Counted from the stretch's first letter, positions 1 to 7,977 are shown. The stretch: 52,637 nt of DNA from Selenomonadales bacterium (GCA_018335585.1 JAGXRZ010000054.1:1-52637); one strand, 5' to 3'. The notes: a model not told the origin generated them from the letters alone. Numbers and translations are program-made.

Positions 1-1
1 C

Positions 2-745
2 CTGCCGCTCGCTTCTTTGGTGGTGCTCGCCTGCAGTGCGCAGTGGCCTTTCCCGCGTCTCCTGCCCTCCGTCTTTACCGTGGACCACATCGCGCGACTC
101 CTCTTCACTCCCCGCCTAGCGGAGGCAGTTAGGACCAGTTTGGCAATGGCCCTGTGCTCAACAGCGTTGACACTGCTGTTGGTGTTCCCAGCCGCAAAGG
201 CAGCCGGGCTTTACAGTTTTCGGGGCAAAGAGGCGCTTAAGCTCTTAGCCTTACTGCCGGTGATGGTGCCGGCGGCGACCGTTACCATGGGTCTGCACTA
301 CGTTATGATTAGAGCCAGTCTCGCCGGGACTATGCTCGGCGTAGTCATCGTGCACACCGTCTTCGCGGTGCCGTACGCCTTTAGAATCCTGATGCATGTT
401 TTCGAGCTCACGGGCGAGCGCCACGAGGAGCAAGCGGCGATGCTGGGCGCAGGCCCTTGGTTGGTGTTCTCCGCAATTACTTTGCCCTTGGTAATGCCTG
501 GGATGGTGGCTGCAGCGACCATGAGCTTCATCATCTCGTTCTCGCAGTACATTACGACCTTTATGATTGGCGGTGGCCGGCTCCTGACTGTCCCCCTGCT
601 CCTGGTACCGCATGTGCAGGGAGGCGAGCTGCATGTTGCCTCGGTCTATAGTCTCGTTTTCATCCTTACGGCACTGGTAGCCCTGATTTTACTGCAGGCC
701 TTGGTGCGCCGATACTACCGCGAGACATACTTCCTTAACCCGTGA
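2..745 (+). CDS. ABC transporter permease (binding-protein-dependent, inner-membrane), 5' end outside window
   Basis: The reading frame is already open at the window edge, so the start lies upstream; about 247 residues are visible. The protein is strongly hydrophobic with about six membrane segments. It carries the cytoplasmic EAA-type loop of importer permeases (around 'EEQAAMLGAGPWLVFSAITLP'), which docks on the ATPase. It resembles the second permease domain of spermidine, iron or thiamine importers (PotC/ThiP-like). The ATPase gene follows after a 15-nt gap, so the two form one operon. The substrate-binding protein is not in the window, so the substrate cannot be named. Confidence 0.85.
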   Translation: MPLASLVVLACSAQWPFPRLLPSVFTVDHIARLLFTPRLAEAVRTSLAMALCSTALTLLLVFPAAKAAGLYSFRGKEALKLLALLPVMVPAATVTMGLHYVMIRASLAGTMLGVVIVHTVFAVPYAFRILMHVFELTGERHEEQAAMLGAGPWLVFSAITLPLVMPGMVAAATMSFIISFSQYITTFMIGGGRLLTVPLLLVPHVQGGELHVASVYSLVFILTALVALILLQALVRRYYRETYFLNP

Positions 746-760
746 CAAGAGGAGTGCGCG

Positions 761-1786
761 ATGTCTAAGATAAATCTGGTGGGAATCACAAAGTCATATG
801 ACGCCAAGTTGGTCCTAGATAACTTAGCGTTATGCATAGACAACGGTTCTCTGGTAGCTCTACTCGGGCCTTCCGGAAGCGGCAAGTCTACCTTGCTAAA
901 GCTTATCGCGGGACTTGAGATGCCAAGCGCCGGGCAGGTGCTCTTTGACGACTGCGATGTTACCTTATTGCCGGCGAGGCATCGGCAGGCTGTAATCGTG
1001 TTTCAGGACCACTGCCTGTTCCCGCACTTAACAGTGAAAGAGAACGTCGCCTTTGGGCTGCGTGCGCGGGGCGAGAGCAGGGGAGTCATCGACAAGAAGG
1101 TCGGCGAAATCTTGGAAGTGGTGCGGCTGCCGCAGCGCAGGAATAGCTTGCCGCACGAGCTTTCCGGCGGAGAAAAACAGCGGATTGCCCTGGCTCGTGC
1201 CTGTGTGCTGCAACCTCGCGTACTGCTCTTAGACGAACCTTTTTCGAACTTAGACGTTAACCTGCGGCTCAGCATGCGCGAGTTTGTCGTCGCCCTACAG
1301 CGCGAGCTTAAGCTCACCTGCGTTTTGGTCACACATGACAAAGAAGAGGCGTTTGCTATGGCCGAGCGCGTAGCCGTGCTACTTGACGGTCGTTTGGAGC
1401 AAGTCGACACACCGGAAAGTCTATACGCGCGGCCCATCAGCCGGAAAGTAGCGACATTTCTCGGGGACTGCAACTTTCTGCCGGGCACCATTCTAGACGG
1501 CAAATTTGTCTGCACACTCGGCGCCTTCCCAAACAAGCATTCCACAGGTAACGGCAGACGGGCCATCGGCATGTTGCGCTATGAACATGTAGACTTAGCA
1601 CGAGGCACCTGCCCGACAAATGGTCGAATTACAGGCAGAGTTTTCGCCGGCCGACAGACGACTTATAGTGTCGAGCTCGCAGACGGAACCATGCTCACTG
1701 CGGCCACGTGCAAAGAATTCTTCGCCGTCGGCGATGGGGTTTTCGTCACCTGTGCAGAGCGTGCCATGCAGGTTTATGTGGATTGA
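761..1786 (+). CDS. ABC transporter ATP-binding protein (PotA/FbpC type)
   Basis: 341 residues, the usual length for an importer ATPase with a C-terminal TOBE domain. Visible motifs: Walker A GPSGSGKST (36-44), Q-loop FQDH (about 81), signature LSGGEKQ (134-140), Walker B LLLDEP (155-160) and the H-loop in VTHDKEEA. Residues from about 255 on fit a TOBE regulatory domain. The protein would energise uptake with the permease just upstream. The ATG is preceded by AAGAGGAG. PotA, FbpC, CysA and ThiQ relatives cannot be separated by eye, so no gene symbol is given. Confidence 0.9.
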   Translation: MSKINLVGITKSYDAKLVLDNLALCIDNGSLVALLGPSGSGKSTLLKLIAGLEMPSAGQVLFDDCDVTLLPARHRQAVIVFQDHCLFPHLTVKENVAFGLRARGESRGVIDKKVGEILEVVRLPQRRNSLPHELSGGEKQRIALARACVLQPRVLLLDEPFSNLDVNLRLSMREFVVALQRELKLTCVLVTHDKEEAFAMAERVAVLLDGRLEQVDTPESLYARPISRKVATFLGDCNFLPGTILDGKFVCTLGAFPNKHSTGNGRRAIGMLRYEHVDLARGTCPTNGRITGRVFAGRQTTYSVELADGTMLTAATCKEFFAVGDGVFVTCAERAMQVYVD

Positions 1787-1793
1787 AGAGTGG

Positions 1794-1820
1794 GCCACCA
1801 GCCGCCAGCCGCCAGCTACC
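1794..1820. repeat. Heptamer-period repeat (CCGCCAG units)
   Basis: About three to four copies of a 7-bp unit, CCGCCAG, sit just after the ABC ATPase gene. Read on the other strand the unit is CTGGCGG, the same unit found beside the IS at 2258-2280. It is followed by CTACCCTCTCC, the complement of the GGAGAGGG..TA.C motif that borders such arrays at 30.9 kb. It belongs to the mosaic repeat family described in the findings. Confidence 0.75.
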
Positions 1821-1844
1821 CTCTCCACATCTCGTTCCACGCAG

Positions 1845-1873
1845 TTGACTCCTCCCCTCGCACATGCTAAGAT
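1845..1873 (+). promoter_or_regulatory. Promoter of the T-box leader
   Basis: TTGACT (1845-1850) and TAAGAT (1868-1873) are separated by exactly 17 nt, a good housekeeping sigma-factor promoter. Transcription would begin near 1880, just ahead of the T-box structure. No coding gene lies between this promoter and the IS, so it evidently served the leader and, originally, proS. Confidence 0.75.
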
Positions 1874-1879
1874 AGCTCA

Positions 1880-2083
1880 AAGCTTTGATGGGGCCAAACC
1901 AGGCAGGCAAGCAGAGAGTTAGCGGTTGGTGCAAGCTAACGAGGCGCCTGGCACCCACCCCGGAGCTGGCGGCGATGAGCCGCACCGGACCCACCGTTAT
2001 CGGGCTTGAGTGGACTGCGCGCTGCGTAGTCAATCAGGGTGGTACCGCGAGCTTACTCGTCCCTTGCATGGGGCGAGTTTTTT
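1880..2083 (+). ncRNA. T-box leader with proline (CCC) specifier
   Basis: T-box leaders sense uncharged tRNA and stop transcription early when the tRNA is charged. The canonical T-box sequence AGGGTGGTACCGCG is at 2036-2049; its TGGT (2040-2043) would pair with a tRNA ACCA end, as expected for an A discriminator such as that of tRNA-Pro. Stem I features include AGAGAG...GGTTGGTGCAAGC (1913-1935) and pairing of CCAGGC (1899-1904) with GCCTGG (1946-1951). Before the usual ACC-CCGGAGC the specifier position reads CCC (1954-1956), a proline codon. An intrinsic terminator follows. The natural target is proS, now 2.1 kb downstream behind an IS1182 element. Confidence 0.92.
2056..2083 (+). terminator. 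T-box regulatory terminator
   Basis: CTCGTCCC (2056-2063) pairs with GGGGCGAG (2070-2077) and is followed by six T's. The left arm directly follows the T-box sequence, so terminator and antiterminator are mutually exclusive, as in all transcriptional T-boxes. Confidence 0.9.
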
Positions 2084-2094
2084 GCTTTCAAGAA

Positions 2095-2117
2095 GCTCCG
2101 TGCTCCGTGCTGAGCAG
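2095..2117. repeat. Heptamer-period repeat (CTCCGTG units)
   Basis: Two exact CTCCGTG units followed by a diverged CTGAGCA unit, immediately after the T-box terminator. The rest of 2118-2257 holds no ORF with a credible ribosome binding site and no other structure I can name. Confidence 0.5.
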
Positions 2118-2257
2118 CATGAGGTACGGGAAGAATTCTGCGGGATGGGGCGGATTTTTTGGATAGTGCGGGACAGGGTGGCTGCCGTCACTTCTTGCTT
2201 AATCAGCGCCATCATGCTAATCAAACCTAATCCGGATTAAACCGTTCCCCGCCCAAA

Positions 2258-2280
2258 GCTGGCGGCTGGCGGCTGGCGAG
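2258..2280. repeat. Heptamer-period repeat (GGCTGGC units), left flank of the IS
   Basis: Three copies of GGCTGGC end exactly where the IS1182 element appears to begin. The right flank of the IS continues with CTGGCGGCCGGCGG, so the IS seems to sit inside one mosaic repeat. Confidence 0.7.
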
Positions 2281-2451
2281 CCTGTCTGAGAAAAGGCCTT
2301 TGAAAGGGGCGGCAGCCCACCGTTTAGCCGTGCTTTTCCAATAGGTGGATGGTAGCTGAAATTTGAGCCTGTTGTAGGGAGTAAGTCTACCACTCACCCC
2401 CCCTCTAGCGGGGTTTCGTGCCCCCGTTCTGCAAAATGAGACAAAGATACC

Positions 2452-4011
2452 CTAGACCATTCTCGGCAACACTTCAGCCCTGGCGCGCCGTAGGTGGCAT
2501 AGAATGTTCGTAATGGCCGAGATAAGGTTTAGTGTGTACTCGACATTGCGTTTGCCCCAGCGTCGTAACTTGCGCATTCCGGAGGCAACAGCGATTCCGT
2601 AGAAAGCACGCTCCACCACGTAACGATCCTTCATTACGACCTTGTACTCTTCTGTACTACATCTGTTGTGCGCTGCCTCGTTTAACGAGTAGAATCTGCT
2701 GATCTCGATGCGTTTTCGTTGGTCCTTGCCACGACAGGTGGAGAACCTTTCACAACCTCTGCAGTTTTCAACCAGAAAGGAGTAGTGCGTCTTGTTGTTC
2801 ACTTCCTTGCCCGGCTTACCGTGAACCCCATTGGGACAAACTATGGTCTTCTTGTCTGAGTCATACGTAAATCCCTCTGGCAGGGGCTTGAAATTGGTCG
2901 GTTTTGCATAAAGATCAAACCCATTGGTCTTGGCAAACTCCTGGTTCTCACCCCAACCGTAAGCGCTATCTGTGCCCATGATTTTTGGCTTAAGCTCGTT
3001 CTCTGCTAGCTGTTCTGAAATTGCTGGAAGCTCATTGCCATCTGCAACGTTGCCGGGACTTACGGTGGTGGCGGTGATGACCCCCTGCTTAGTTACCGCA
3101 ATGTGTGCTTTGTAGCCATTGAAGGTTTTTAGCTTACTCTTCCGCCCATATCTCGCTTCTGGGTCTGCTACAGAAACTATCCTATCTTGGCTTTCATGGC
3201 GCTTCAGAGTTTCTACGCCACCCTCGGTCTTCTTTAGGCTCTGGCTAAGGACGGTACGCAACACGGCGACTTCTTCTGCAGCGTCTCCGATGGCCGCACC
3301 CTCTACGAGTTCGAGCAAGGTTGTTGCCTGTCTGTATACTTCCCGCAGCACTTCCGCACGCTTCACCTCGCTAAGCTTGCCCTCATCAAAGCGCCCTGCC
3401 TTTTCTTGTCTGGTGATGTGCTGTAAGTAATCCCCAAGCCCGATGTCTCGCAGCTCTTGATGAGAAACTTGCTCAGATTTATCTAGTGCGCGAACAACGT
3501 TAGAGATAGCGCGCCTAGTGAGGGCCACCGGACTGACGATGGTGATTGCAGGCTCAATGTGTGTTGCGTCTACGAACATGGTCTCACTACTCTTGACCAA
3601 GCCCGAATCAACCATGTGTCTAAGAACCAAGGCGAATAGCTCCTTGTCTTTACCGTGTTTGCGCAGCCTGTTCCGATGGGCGTCAAAAACGCTATGATCA
3701 AAGCCCTTATGAAAGGCTGGGAGCCCCAAGGCAAACTTAATCTCTAGGTTGTAGCGAACGCGTCTTTCCAGTTCGCGATCTGAGAGGTGTAGGTACTCCT
3801 GCAGAGCCAGGGCAGCAGTGAGGATAACAGGATCGTTCGCGGGGCGGCCCAACCGCTCGTGGTACATGCCATCAAAAAAGTCTTTTGGGAGAAGGTTAGC
3901 AAAGAAAGACCTAAAGGCCCGCGCCCAATGGTTTGGCGGAATCATCTCTTCGAAAACCATGTCCCCATCGAACATGTCTAATTGCGCAAACTCCCGACCC
4001 TTACGTATCAT
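2452..4011 (-). CDS. IS1182-family DDE transposase
   Basis: 519 residues and apparently intact. It catalyses cut-and-paste or copy movement of the host IS by an RNase H-fold DDE active site. Candidate catalytic residues are D148 (in FVDATH), D348 (in GTDSAYG) and E467 (in RYVVERAF). A cluster of cysteines at about 417-426 (C-x2-C...C) matches the zinc-like insertion common in this family. The N-terminal helix-turn-helix-like region (to about 130) includes the ALxLQEYLHLSDRELERRV segment typical of IS1182. The ATG at 4011 is preceded by GGAGGTGC, which lies in one arm of a hairpin. Confidence 0.95.
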   Translation of the reverse strand: MIRKGREFAQLDMFDGDMVFEEMIPPNHWARAFRSFFANLLPKDFFDGMYHERLGRPANDPVILTAALALQEYLHLSDRELERRVRYNLEIKFALGLPAFHKGFDHSVFDAHRNRLRKHGKDKELFALVLRHMVDSGLVKSSETMFVDATHIEPAITIVSPVALTRRAISNVVRALDKSEQVSHQELRDIGLGDYLQHITRQEKAGRFDEGKLSEVKRAEVLREVYRQATTLLELVEGAAIGDAAEEVAVLRTVLSQSLKKTEGGVETLKRHESQDRIVSVADPEARYGRKSKLKTFNGYKAHIAVTKQGVITATTVSPGNVADGNELPAISEQLAENELKPKIMGTDSAYGWGENQEFAKTNGFDLYAKPTNFKPLPEGFTYDSDKKTIVCPNGVHGKPGKEVNNKTHYSFLVENCRGCERFSTCRGKDQRKRIEISRFYSLNEAAHNRCSTEEYKVVMKDRYVVERAFYGIAVASGMRKLRRWGKRNVEYTLNLISAITNILCHLRRARAEVLPRMV

Positions 4012-4018
4012 AGTGCAC

Positions 4019-4079
4019 CTCCAAAGAAGTAGCTTGCATTAATATTCGCCATTTATAGATGCAACTCCTTCTTTTGGAG
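4019..4079 (-). promoter_or_regulatory. Hairpin over the transposase ribosome binding site
   Basis: An imperfect inverted repeat of about 21 nt per arm (4019-4039 with 4059-4079) lies just inside the right end of the IS. The arm next to the gene contains the Shine-Dalgarno sequence of the transposase. Transcripts entering from outside the IS would fold and hide it, while transcripts starting within the loop would not. This is a known protective design in several IS families; here it is an inference from sequence. Confidence 0.55.
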
Positions 4080-4105
4080 ACTAATTCGTCAAGTTTCTAG
4101 ACAGG

Positions 4106-4176
4106 TTCCCTGGCGGCCGGCGGCCTCTCCCCAAGCGACAAGCGACAAGGGACAAGGGACAAGCAACAAGCTACAC
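4106..4176. repeat. Heptamer-period repeat (GGCGGCC and AAGCGAC units), right flank of the IS
   Basis: After CTGGCGGCCGGCGG comes CTCTCCCC and then six units of period seven: AAGCGAC twice, AAGGGAC twice, AAGCAAC, AAGCTAC. On the other strand these are the TTGTCGC/TTGTGGC units seen at 18.6, 30.1, 30.9 and 45.3 kb. The array ends about 20 nt before the proS start. Confidence 0.8.
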
Positions 4177-4197
4177 CAAAATAAAGGAGTGACTACC

Positions 4198-5652
4198 ATG
4201 TCCGAACAACGCAAACTAACCTCCCAGAGCGAGGACTTCTCCGCGTGGTATCTTGAAGCTATACAGAGAGCTGAACTCATGGACTACGCGCCCGTGCGCG
4301 GCTGCATCGTCTTTCGTCCCGAAGGGTACGAGCTCTGGGAGCGCATCCAAGCAGGGCTCGACGCGCGGTTTAAGGCCACCGGGCACAGGAACGCCTACTT
4401 TCCCATGCTTATCCCAGAGAGCTTTATGCAAAAAGAGAAGGAGCACGTCGAAGGCTTTAACCCCGAGCTCCCTTGGGTGACAGAGGCCGGCGGCGAGAAG
4501 CTAGAGGAGCGCCTAGCACTGCGTCCTACATCCGAGACCATTATCGGGCATATGTACAGCAAGTGGATTCAGAGCTACCGCGACCTGCCGGTGCTCCTGA
4601 ACCAGTGGGCCAACGTCTTTCGCTGGGAAAAGCGCACCCTGCCGTTCTTGCGTACGTCGGAGTTCTTATGGCAGGAAGGCCACACCGCTCATGCCGATGA
4701 AAGCGAAGCACGCGAGGAAACCATGCGCATGCTCGACATCTATGCCGAGTTTGCCGAGCAGGAAATGGCTGTACCTATGGTCAAAGGGCAAAAAACGCCG
4801 TCCGAGCGTTTCGCCGGTGCAGTCGACACTTACTCGATTGAAGGCATGATGAAAGACGGCAAAGCGCTGCAAGCAGGCACTTCGCACTATCTAGGGCAGA
4901 ACTTCGCCGCAGGGTTTGACATTAAGTTTCTGGACAGGGACAACCAGCTTAAGCTAGTCCATACGACCTCGTGGGGGGTCTCCACCCGCCTGATTGGCGC
5001 GCTGGTGATGGTGCACGGCGACGAAAAAGGCGTTGCGCTGCCGCCGCGCCTAGCCCCAACCCAAGTAGTCATGATTCCGATTGGGCCGCCCAAGCTCCGC
5101 GAAAAGGTTATGGAAAAATTCGACGGAGTGTTTACGGCACTTAGACAGGCGGGGGTACGCGTAAAGAGCGATATCAGCGACGCAACGCCCGGGTTTAAGT
5201 TTAACGAGTGGGAAATGCGCGGTGTGCCGCTGCGCCTTGAGCTTGGCCCGCGCGATGTCGACAGCAACCAGTGTGTTCTCGTGCGGCGTGACACCGGCGA
5301 AAAGACAACGGCCAGCCTAGAGAACATCGTGGCACGCGTCAAGATGCTGCTTGACGAGATTCAGCTTAACATGTACCAGCGTGCGCTTGCCTTCCGCTCT
5401 GCTAACAGCCACACGCACATTGAGTCACTGGCCGACCTCACGAACCATATCTCCGCCAAAGAGGCATCAGGCGAGCTAGCCGGCTGGGTGCTGGCCGGCT
5501 GGTGCGGCAAAGAGTCGTGCGAGTCCGCCATCAAGGAAGAAACGAAGTTCACCTCGCGCAACATCCCCTTCGACCCCCCGACGACCAAGACCCACTGCAT
5601 AACCTGCGGCGCACCGGCCTCGACCACTCTCTGGCTAGCCCGAGCCTACTAG
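4198..5652 (+). CDS. proS: Prolyl-tRNA synthetase, archaeal/eukaryote-like type
   Basis: 484 residues from the ATG at 4198, chosen because AAGGAG lies 8 nt upstream; an in-frame GTG at 4189 overlaps that site. It charges tRNA-Pro with proline. The sequence lacks the large editing insertion of the long bacterial form and follows the short archaeal/eukaryote-like form: FSAWYLEAIQRAELMDYAPVRG at the N-terminus, class II motif 2 around NVFRWEKRTLPFLRTSEFLW, and motif 3 in the LGPRDVD region. The C-terminal domain has a C..C...C-x2-C set and ends in the characteristic RAY. The proline T-box at 1880-2083 is its expected regulator, now separated by an IS. Confidence 0.96.
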   Translation: MSEQRKLTSQSEDFSAWYLEAIQRAELMDYAPVRGCIVFRPEGYELWERIQAGLDARFKATGHRNAYFPMLIPESFMQKEKEHVEGFNPELPWVTEAGGEKLEERLALRPTSETIIGHMYSKWIQSYRDLPVLLNQWANVFRWEKRTLPFLRTSEFLWQEGHTAHADESEAREETMRMLDIYAEFAEQEMAVPMVKGQKTPSERFAGAVDTYSIEGMMKDGKALQAGTSHYLGQNFAAGFDIKFLDRDNQLKLVHTTSWGVSTRLIGALVMVHGDEKGVALPPRLAPTQVVMIPIGPPKLREKVMEKFDGVFTALRQAGVRVKSDISDATPGFKFNEWEMRGVPLRLELGPRDVDSNQCVLVRRDTGEKTTASLENIVARVKMLLDEIQLNMYQRALAFRSANSHTHIESLADLTNHISAKEASGELAGWVLAGWCGKESCESAIKEETKFTSRNIPFDPPTTKTHCITCGAPASTTLWLARAY

Positions 5653-5672
5653 AAAGAACAAAAGAAAAACAA

Positions 5673-5709
5673 AAGGGACGGTTCTTCCTGTATTGAAGAA
5701 CCGTCCCTT
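5673..5709. terminator. Large palindrome / terminator after proS
   Basis: A perfect 15-bp inverted repeat, AAGGGACGGTTCTTC (5673-5687) and its complement (5695-5709), with a 7-nt loop. It lies 20 nt after the proS stop. A-rich sequence on the left and TTGTGTT on the right mean it could stop transcription from either side. Its length and perfection suggest a dispersed repeat used as a terminator. Confidence 0.75.
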
Positions 5710-5783
5710 GTGTTCATGACCCACATGCTCTCGTGCTTTCCTTCAAGATGTCAGGGCATCCTCGCAAAGCAATAGACACTAAA

Positions 5784-6287
5784 TTATTGCCCCCCAAGCA
5801 GTCGTCTTTCGATTGCGATGCTGTCTTCGCGACTGGTTGCCGGGGCCGCGAAGTTCACGTTATGCTCAGGGAAGAGGCCCTCTACTTGCTGCAGCCACCC
5901 GGAGAGAGCACTTAGATCGCTGGCCAAATAGAATCCGCCCTTAAGCTGGATCAAGTGATCGGCATTGACTATCCCGACAAGAGTGGGGCTACTCTGCCCG
6001 CGCCAGCGCTCCCGAATCCAATGCCAGCGCATGGCCATATTGCCGGCAGAGCTGCCTATTGTGCCTATGCGAACGCCATTGACTATAATTGAGCCTGTGT
6101 AACGGTGGTGAGAGATAAGGCTTCTGTGCAGGTATCCCTGCAGTCGTATCTCGGCAGCTTGATCGACTGCGCCGTCGTGGGTGTATAGCCAACCCTGGTA
6201 AGTGCGGTCGACCATCACCGGGTTCCAGTATTGAAACAACGCTATCCCGAGCAGGACTCCAATCACAGAGACAATTAGACGTTTCAT
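5784..6287 (-). CDS. Hypothetical membrane-anchored protein
   Basis: 167 residues from the ATG at 6287, which follows GGAGGAGG; the longer frame to 6326 has no ribosome binding site. An N-terminal hydrophobic segment (KRLIVSVIGVLLGIALFQYW) is a signal anchor, so the rest is probably outside the membrane. I do not recognise the soluble part, which has alternating strand-like segments (GSIIVNGVRIGTIG, LIQLKGGFYLASD). It follows the DUF368 gene by 57 nt on the same strand and may be cotranscribed with it. Confidence 0.7.
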   Translation of the reverse strand: MKRLIVSVIGVLLGIALFQYWNPVMVDRTYQGWLYTHDGAVDQAAEIRLQGYLHRSLISHHRYTGSIIVNGVRIGTIGSSAGNMAMRWHWIRERWRGQSSPTLVGIVNADHLIQLKGGFYLASDLSALSGWLQQVEGLFPEHNVNFAAPATSREDSIAIERRLLGGQ

Positions 6288-6344
6288 CCAGTACCTCCTC
6301 CCGAGCCCGTTATGCGCTGCGAACACTGGCGTCCTCCCCCGTCC

Positions 6345-7145
6345 TCAGGCACGCGCGCAGAATTTTAGCAGCAGAGCGCTTAGCATGATGCCGGCAACGA
6401 AGACGCCCGCATCGAGAAAAAGCATCCAACCGAGTGTGATATCTGGCCATATGAGCAGGGCCGAACCTAGCAAGAAGCCGAGGATAGAGTAATAAGCCAG
6501 CCCGTGGTAGCGCGCAAATACCTGTTCGACGGCGCGCACAAGGAGCACTATCCCTAAGCCAAAGCCAAGCCCGGCCGGGACTAGCACGGGGATGTCGACG
6601 GTAGCGATTGCGCGCAGGAGGTCGTCATACGACCCGATATGGATAAGGACAAAGGAGGAACTAATCCCAGGGATAATCGACCCTATGGCATATATGAAGC
6701 CAAAGTAAGTGTAGTGCAGAGCGGAGAACGCCCCGTCCGTCACGCGCGGCCACGCCAACAGCTCGGCTCCGCGGTACATAACTGTGAGCGCAGTAATCGT
6801 CGCCAACACGTAGCGCAAGCGAAACCCGGTGCTGTTGGCCTCGCGGATAAGGGCAGGCAGGCTCCCTGCTACAAGGCCGAGAAACAGGAGTTTAACTTGG
6901 CTGGGATAAGCGAGCATCAGCCATTCCATAATGCGGGAGAAGGCCAGCACGCCTACCAGCCCGCCACAGGCTAAAGGCAAGAGAAAAAGTGCGTTCTTGC
7001 GGAAGCTTCGCGAAAGCGAACTCAGCGCGCGGATAATCGGTTCGTATATGCCCATGGCCGCCGCCAGAGCTCCGCCACTTAGCCCCGGCGTTATCCCAGC
7101 GATTCCAATCACTAATCCCAAGACAATGTCGCGTGCAAAACGCAT
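6345..7145 (-). CDS. DUF368 family membrane protein, probable undecaprenyl-phosphate (C55-P) transporter
   Basis: 266 residues with about eight membrane segments. The N-terminal glycine-rich signature ITPGLSGGALAAAMGIYEPI and the repeated SIIPGISSSFVLIHIGSYDDLL are the two inverted-repeat signatures of DUF368. Members of this family (PopT) have been linked to flipping the lipid carrier C55-P back across the membrane for wall synthesis; that role is taken from the family, not shown here. The ATG at 7145 follows GAGGGA. It is the first gene of a likely two-gene minus-strand unit. Confidence 0.85.
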   Translation of the reverse strand: MRFARDIVLGLVIGIAGITPGLSGGALAAAMGIYEPIIRALSSLSRSFRKNALFLLPLACGGLVGVLAFSRIMEWLMLAYPSQVKLLFLGLVAGSLPALIREANSTGFRLRYVLATITALTVMYRGAELLAWPRVTDGAFSALHYTYFGFIYAIGSIIPGISSSFVLIHIGSYDDLLRAIATVDIPVLVPAGLGFGLGIVLLVRAVEQVFARYHGLAYYSILGFLLGSALLIWPDITLGWMLFLDAGVFVAGIMLSALLLKFCARA

Positions 7146-7283
7146 GCCGTTCCCTCGCTTCGCTGATGTTTCTTAAGTCTATTCGCTTATGGGTTATCCG
7201 AGTCCTGCGCGCGGATGGAAACTAGCAGGAGACAGTTAGCCTTGCGCAGAAATATACCTTATCGCAGAGGAAGGAGGTAGAGC

Positions 7284-7532
7284 ATGTTAAGCGCAGTAAT
7301 CGCCGTTTTGATTTCTCAGCGCACTGATGATGCACCGAAGTTTCAGGAGGTGCTGACGAAGCACGGTTGCATCATTAGAACAAGGCTAGGGCTACATGAG
7401 GTAGACAATTGCCGTGAGGACGGCCTAATCATCCTACACGTGTCGGGAACCGACGAAGACGTGACATGCTTGGCAGCTGACATTAACGCTCTTAAAAATA
7501 TCAGAGCTAAAGTCATGAAGCTCGATTTCTAA
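7284..7532 (+). CDS. TM1266-like ACT-fold protein (iron-only hydrogenase system regulator family)
   Basis: 82 residues with the pattern of a small ACT/ferredoxin-like domain: a beta strand (SAVIAVLISQR), a helix (DAPKFQEVLTKHG), then IIRTRLGLHEVDN and a second strand-helix-strand half. This matches the TM1266 family, often found beside [FeFe]-hydrogenase genes; no hydrogenase is in this window. The ATG follows AAGGAGGT. A bacteriohemerythrin gene starts 23 nt downstream on the same strand, so the two are probably cotranscribed. Function is inferred from family only. Confidence 0.65.
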   Translation: MLSAVIAVLISQRTDDAPKFQEVLTKHGCIIRTRLGLHEVDNCREDGLIILHVSGTDEDVTCLAADINALKNIRAKVMKLDF

Positions 7533-7555
7533 CTATGAAGTAGGGGGATGCGAAC

Positions 7556-7960
7556 ATGCCGGTTAAATGGAACGATACCCTAGCCGTCGGTGTAGCCCAA
7601 ATTGACGAACAACACAAGGAGCTGTTTGAGCGGATGAACAATCTGCTCGAGGCCTGCAATAAAGGCAAGGGAAAGGAAGCAGTACGCCCAATGATTGCCT
7701 TTCTTGAGGAGTATGGCTTAGAGCACTTCAGCGACGAAGAGAAACTGCAGAAAGCCGCAGGGTACCCACAGTACGAGCAACACAGACAGCTACATAGCGA
7801 TTTCTTGCGCAACGTACGCATGTTGAATGCTAAGCTTGAGGAGCACGGGCCCACGCTACCTTTTGTCATTGAGGTTAACACGACAGTGGTTAACTGGCTG
7901 ACCGCTCATATTAGTAAGACCGATAAAGAACTCGGGGCATTCCTGAAAGCAAAAAGGTAA
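7556..7960 (+). CDS. Bacteriohemerythrin (first copy)
   Basis: 134 residues, a complete single-domain hemerythrin. The di-iron ligands are all present: His in IDEQHKELF, His and Glu in EHFSDEEK, His pair in HRQLH, and His/Asp in HISKTDKE. The protein reversibly binds O2 (or NO) and in anaerobes is thought to act in oxygen storage, sensing or detoxification. It shares most of its sequence, including a GKGKE turn and EEHGPTLPF, with the second copy at 9711, so the two are paralogs. It lies 23 nt after the TM1266-like gene. Confidence 0.93.
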   Translation: MPVKWNDTLAVGVAQIDEQHKELFERMNNLLEACNKGKGKEAVRPMIAFLEEYGLEHFSDEEKLQKAAGYPQYEQHRQLHSDFLRNVRMLNAKLEEHGPTLPFVIEVNTTVVNWLTAHISKTDKELGAFLKAKR

Positions 7961-7977
7961 GGTATAGGTCGTGGGCA

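Larger units (their letters stand above)
2281..4105 (-). mobile_element. IS1182-family insertion sequence
   Basis: A complete IS of about 1825 bp carrying one transposase gene on the minus strand. The ends match as inverted repeats: CCTGTCTGAGAAAA at the left (2281) and, read inward from the right (4105), CCTGTCTAGAAAC. The size is within the IS1182 family range. No clear target duplication is visible. Both flanks are heptamer-repeat sequence. The insertion lies between the proline T-box leader and proS. The exact ends are an inference from the short matching termini. Confidence 0.8.

Noticed and set aside
1003-1572. Long minus-strand ORF opposite the ABC ATPase gene
   Set aside because: It is the antisense shadow of a gene with complete ATPase motifs and has no ribosome binding site.
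3119-3430. Plus-strand ORF within the IS
   Set aside because: Antisense shadow of the transposase; composition is as expected for a complement frame.
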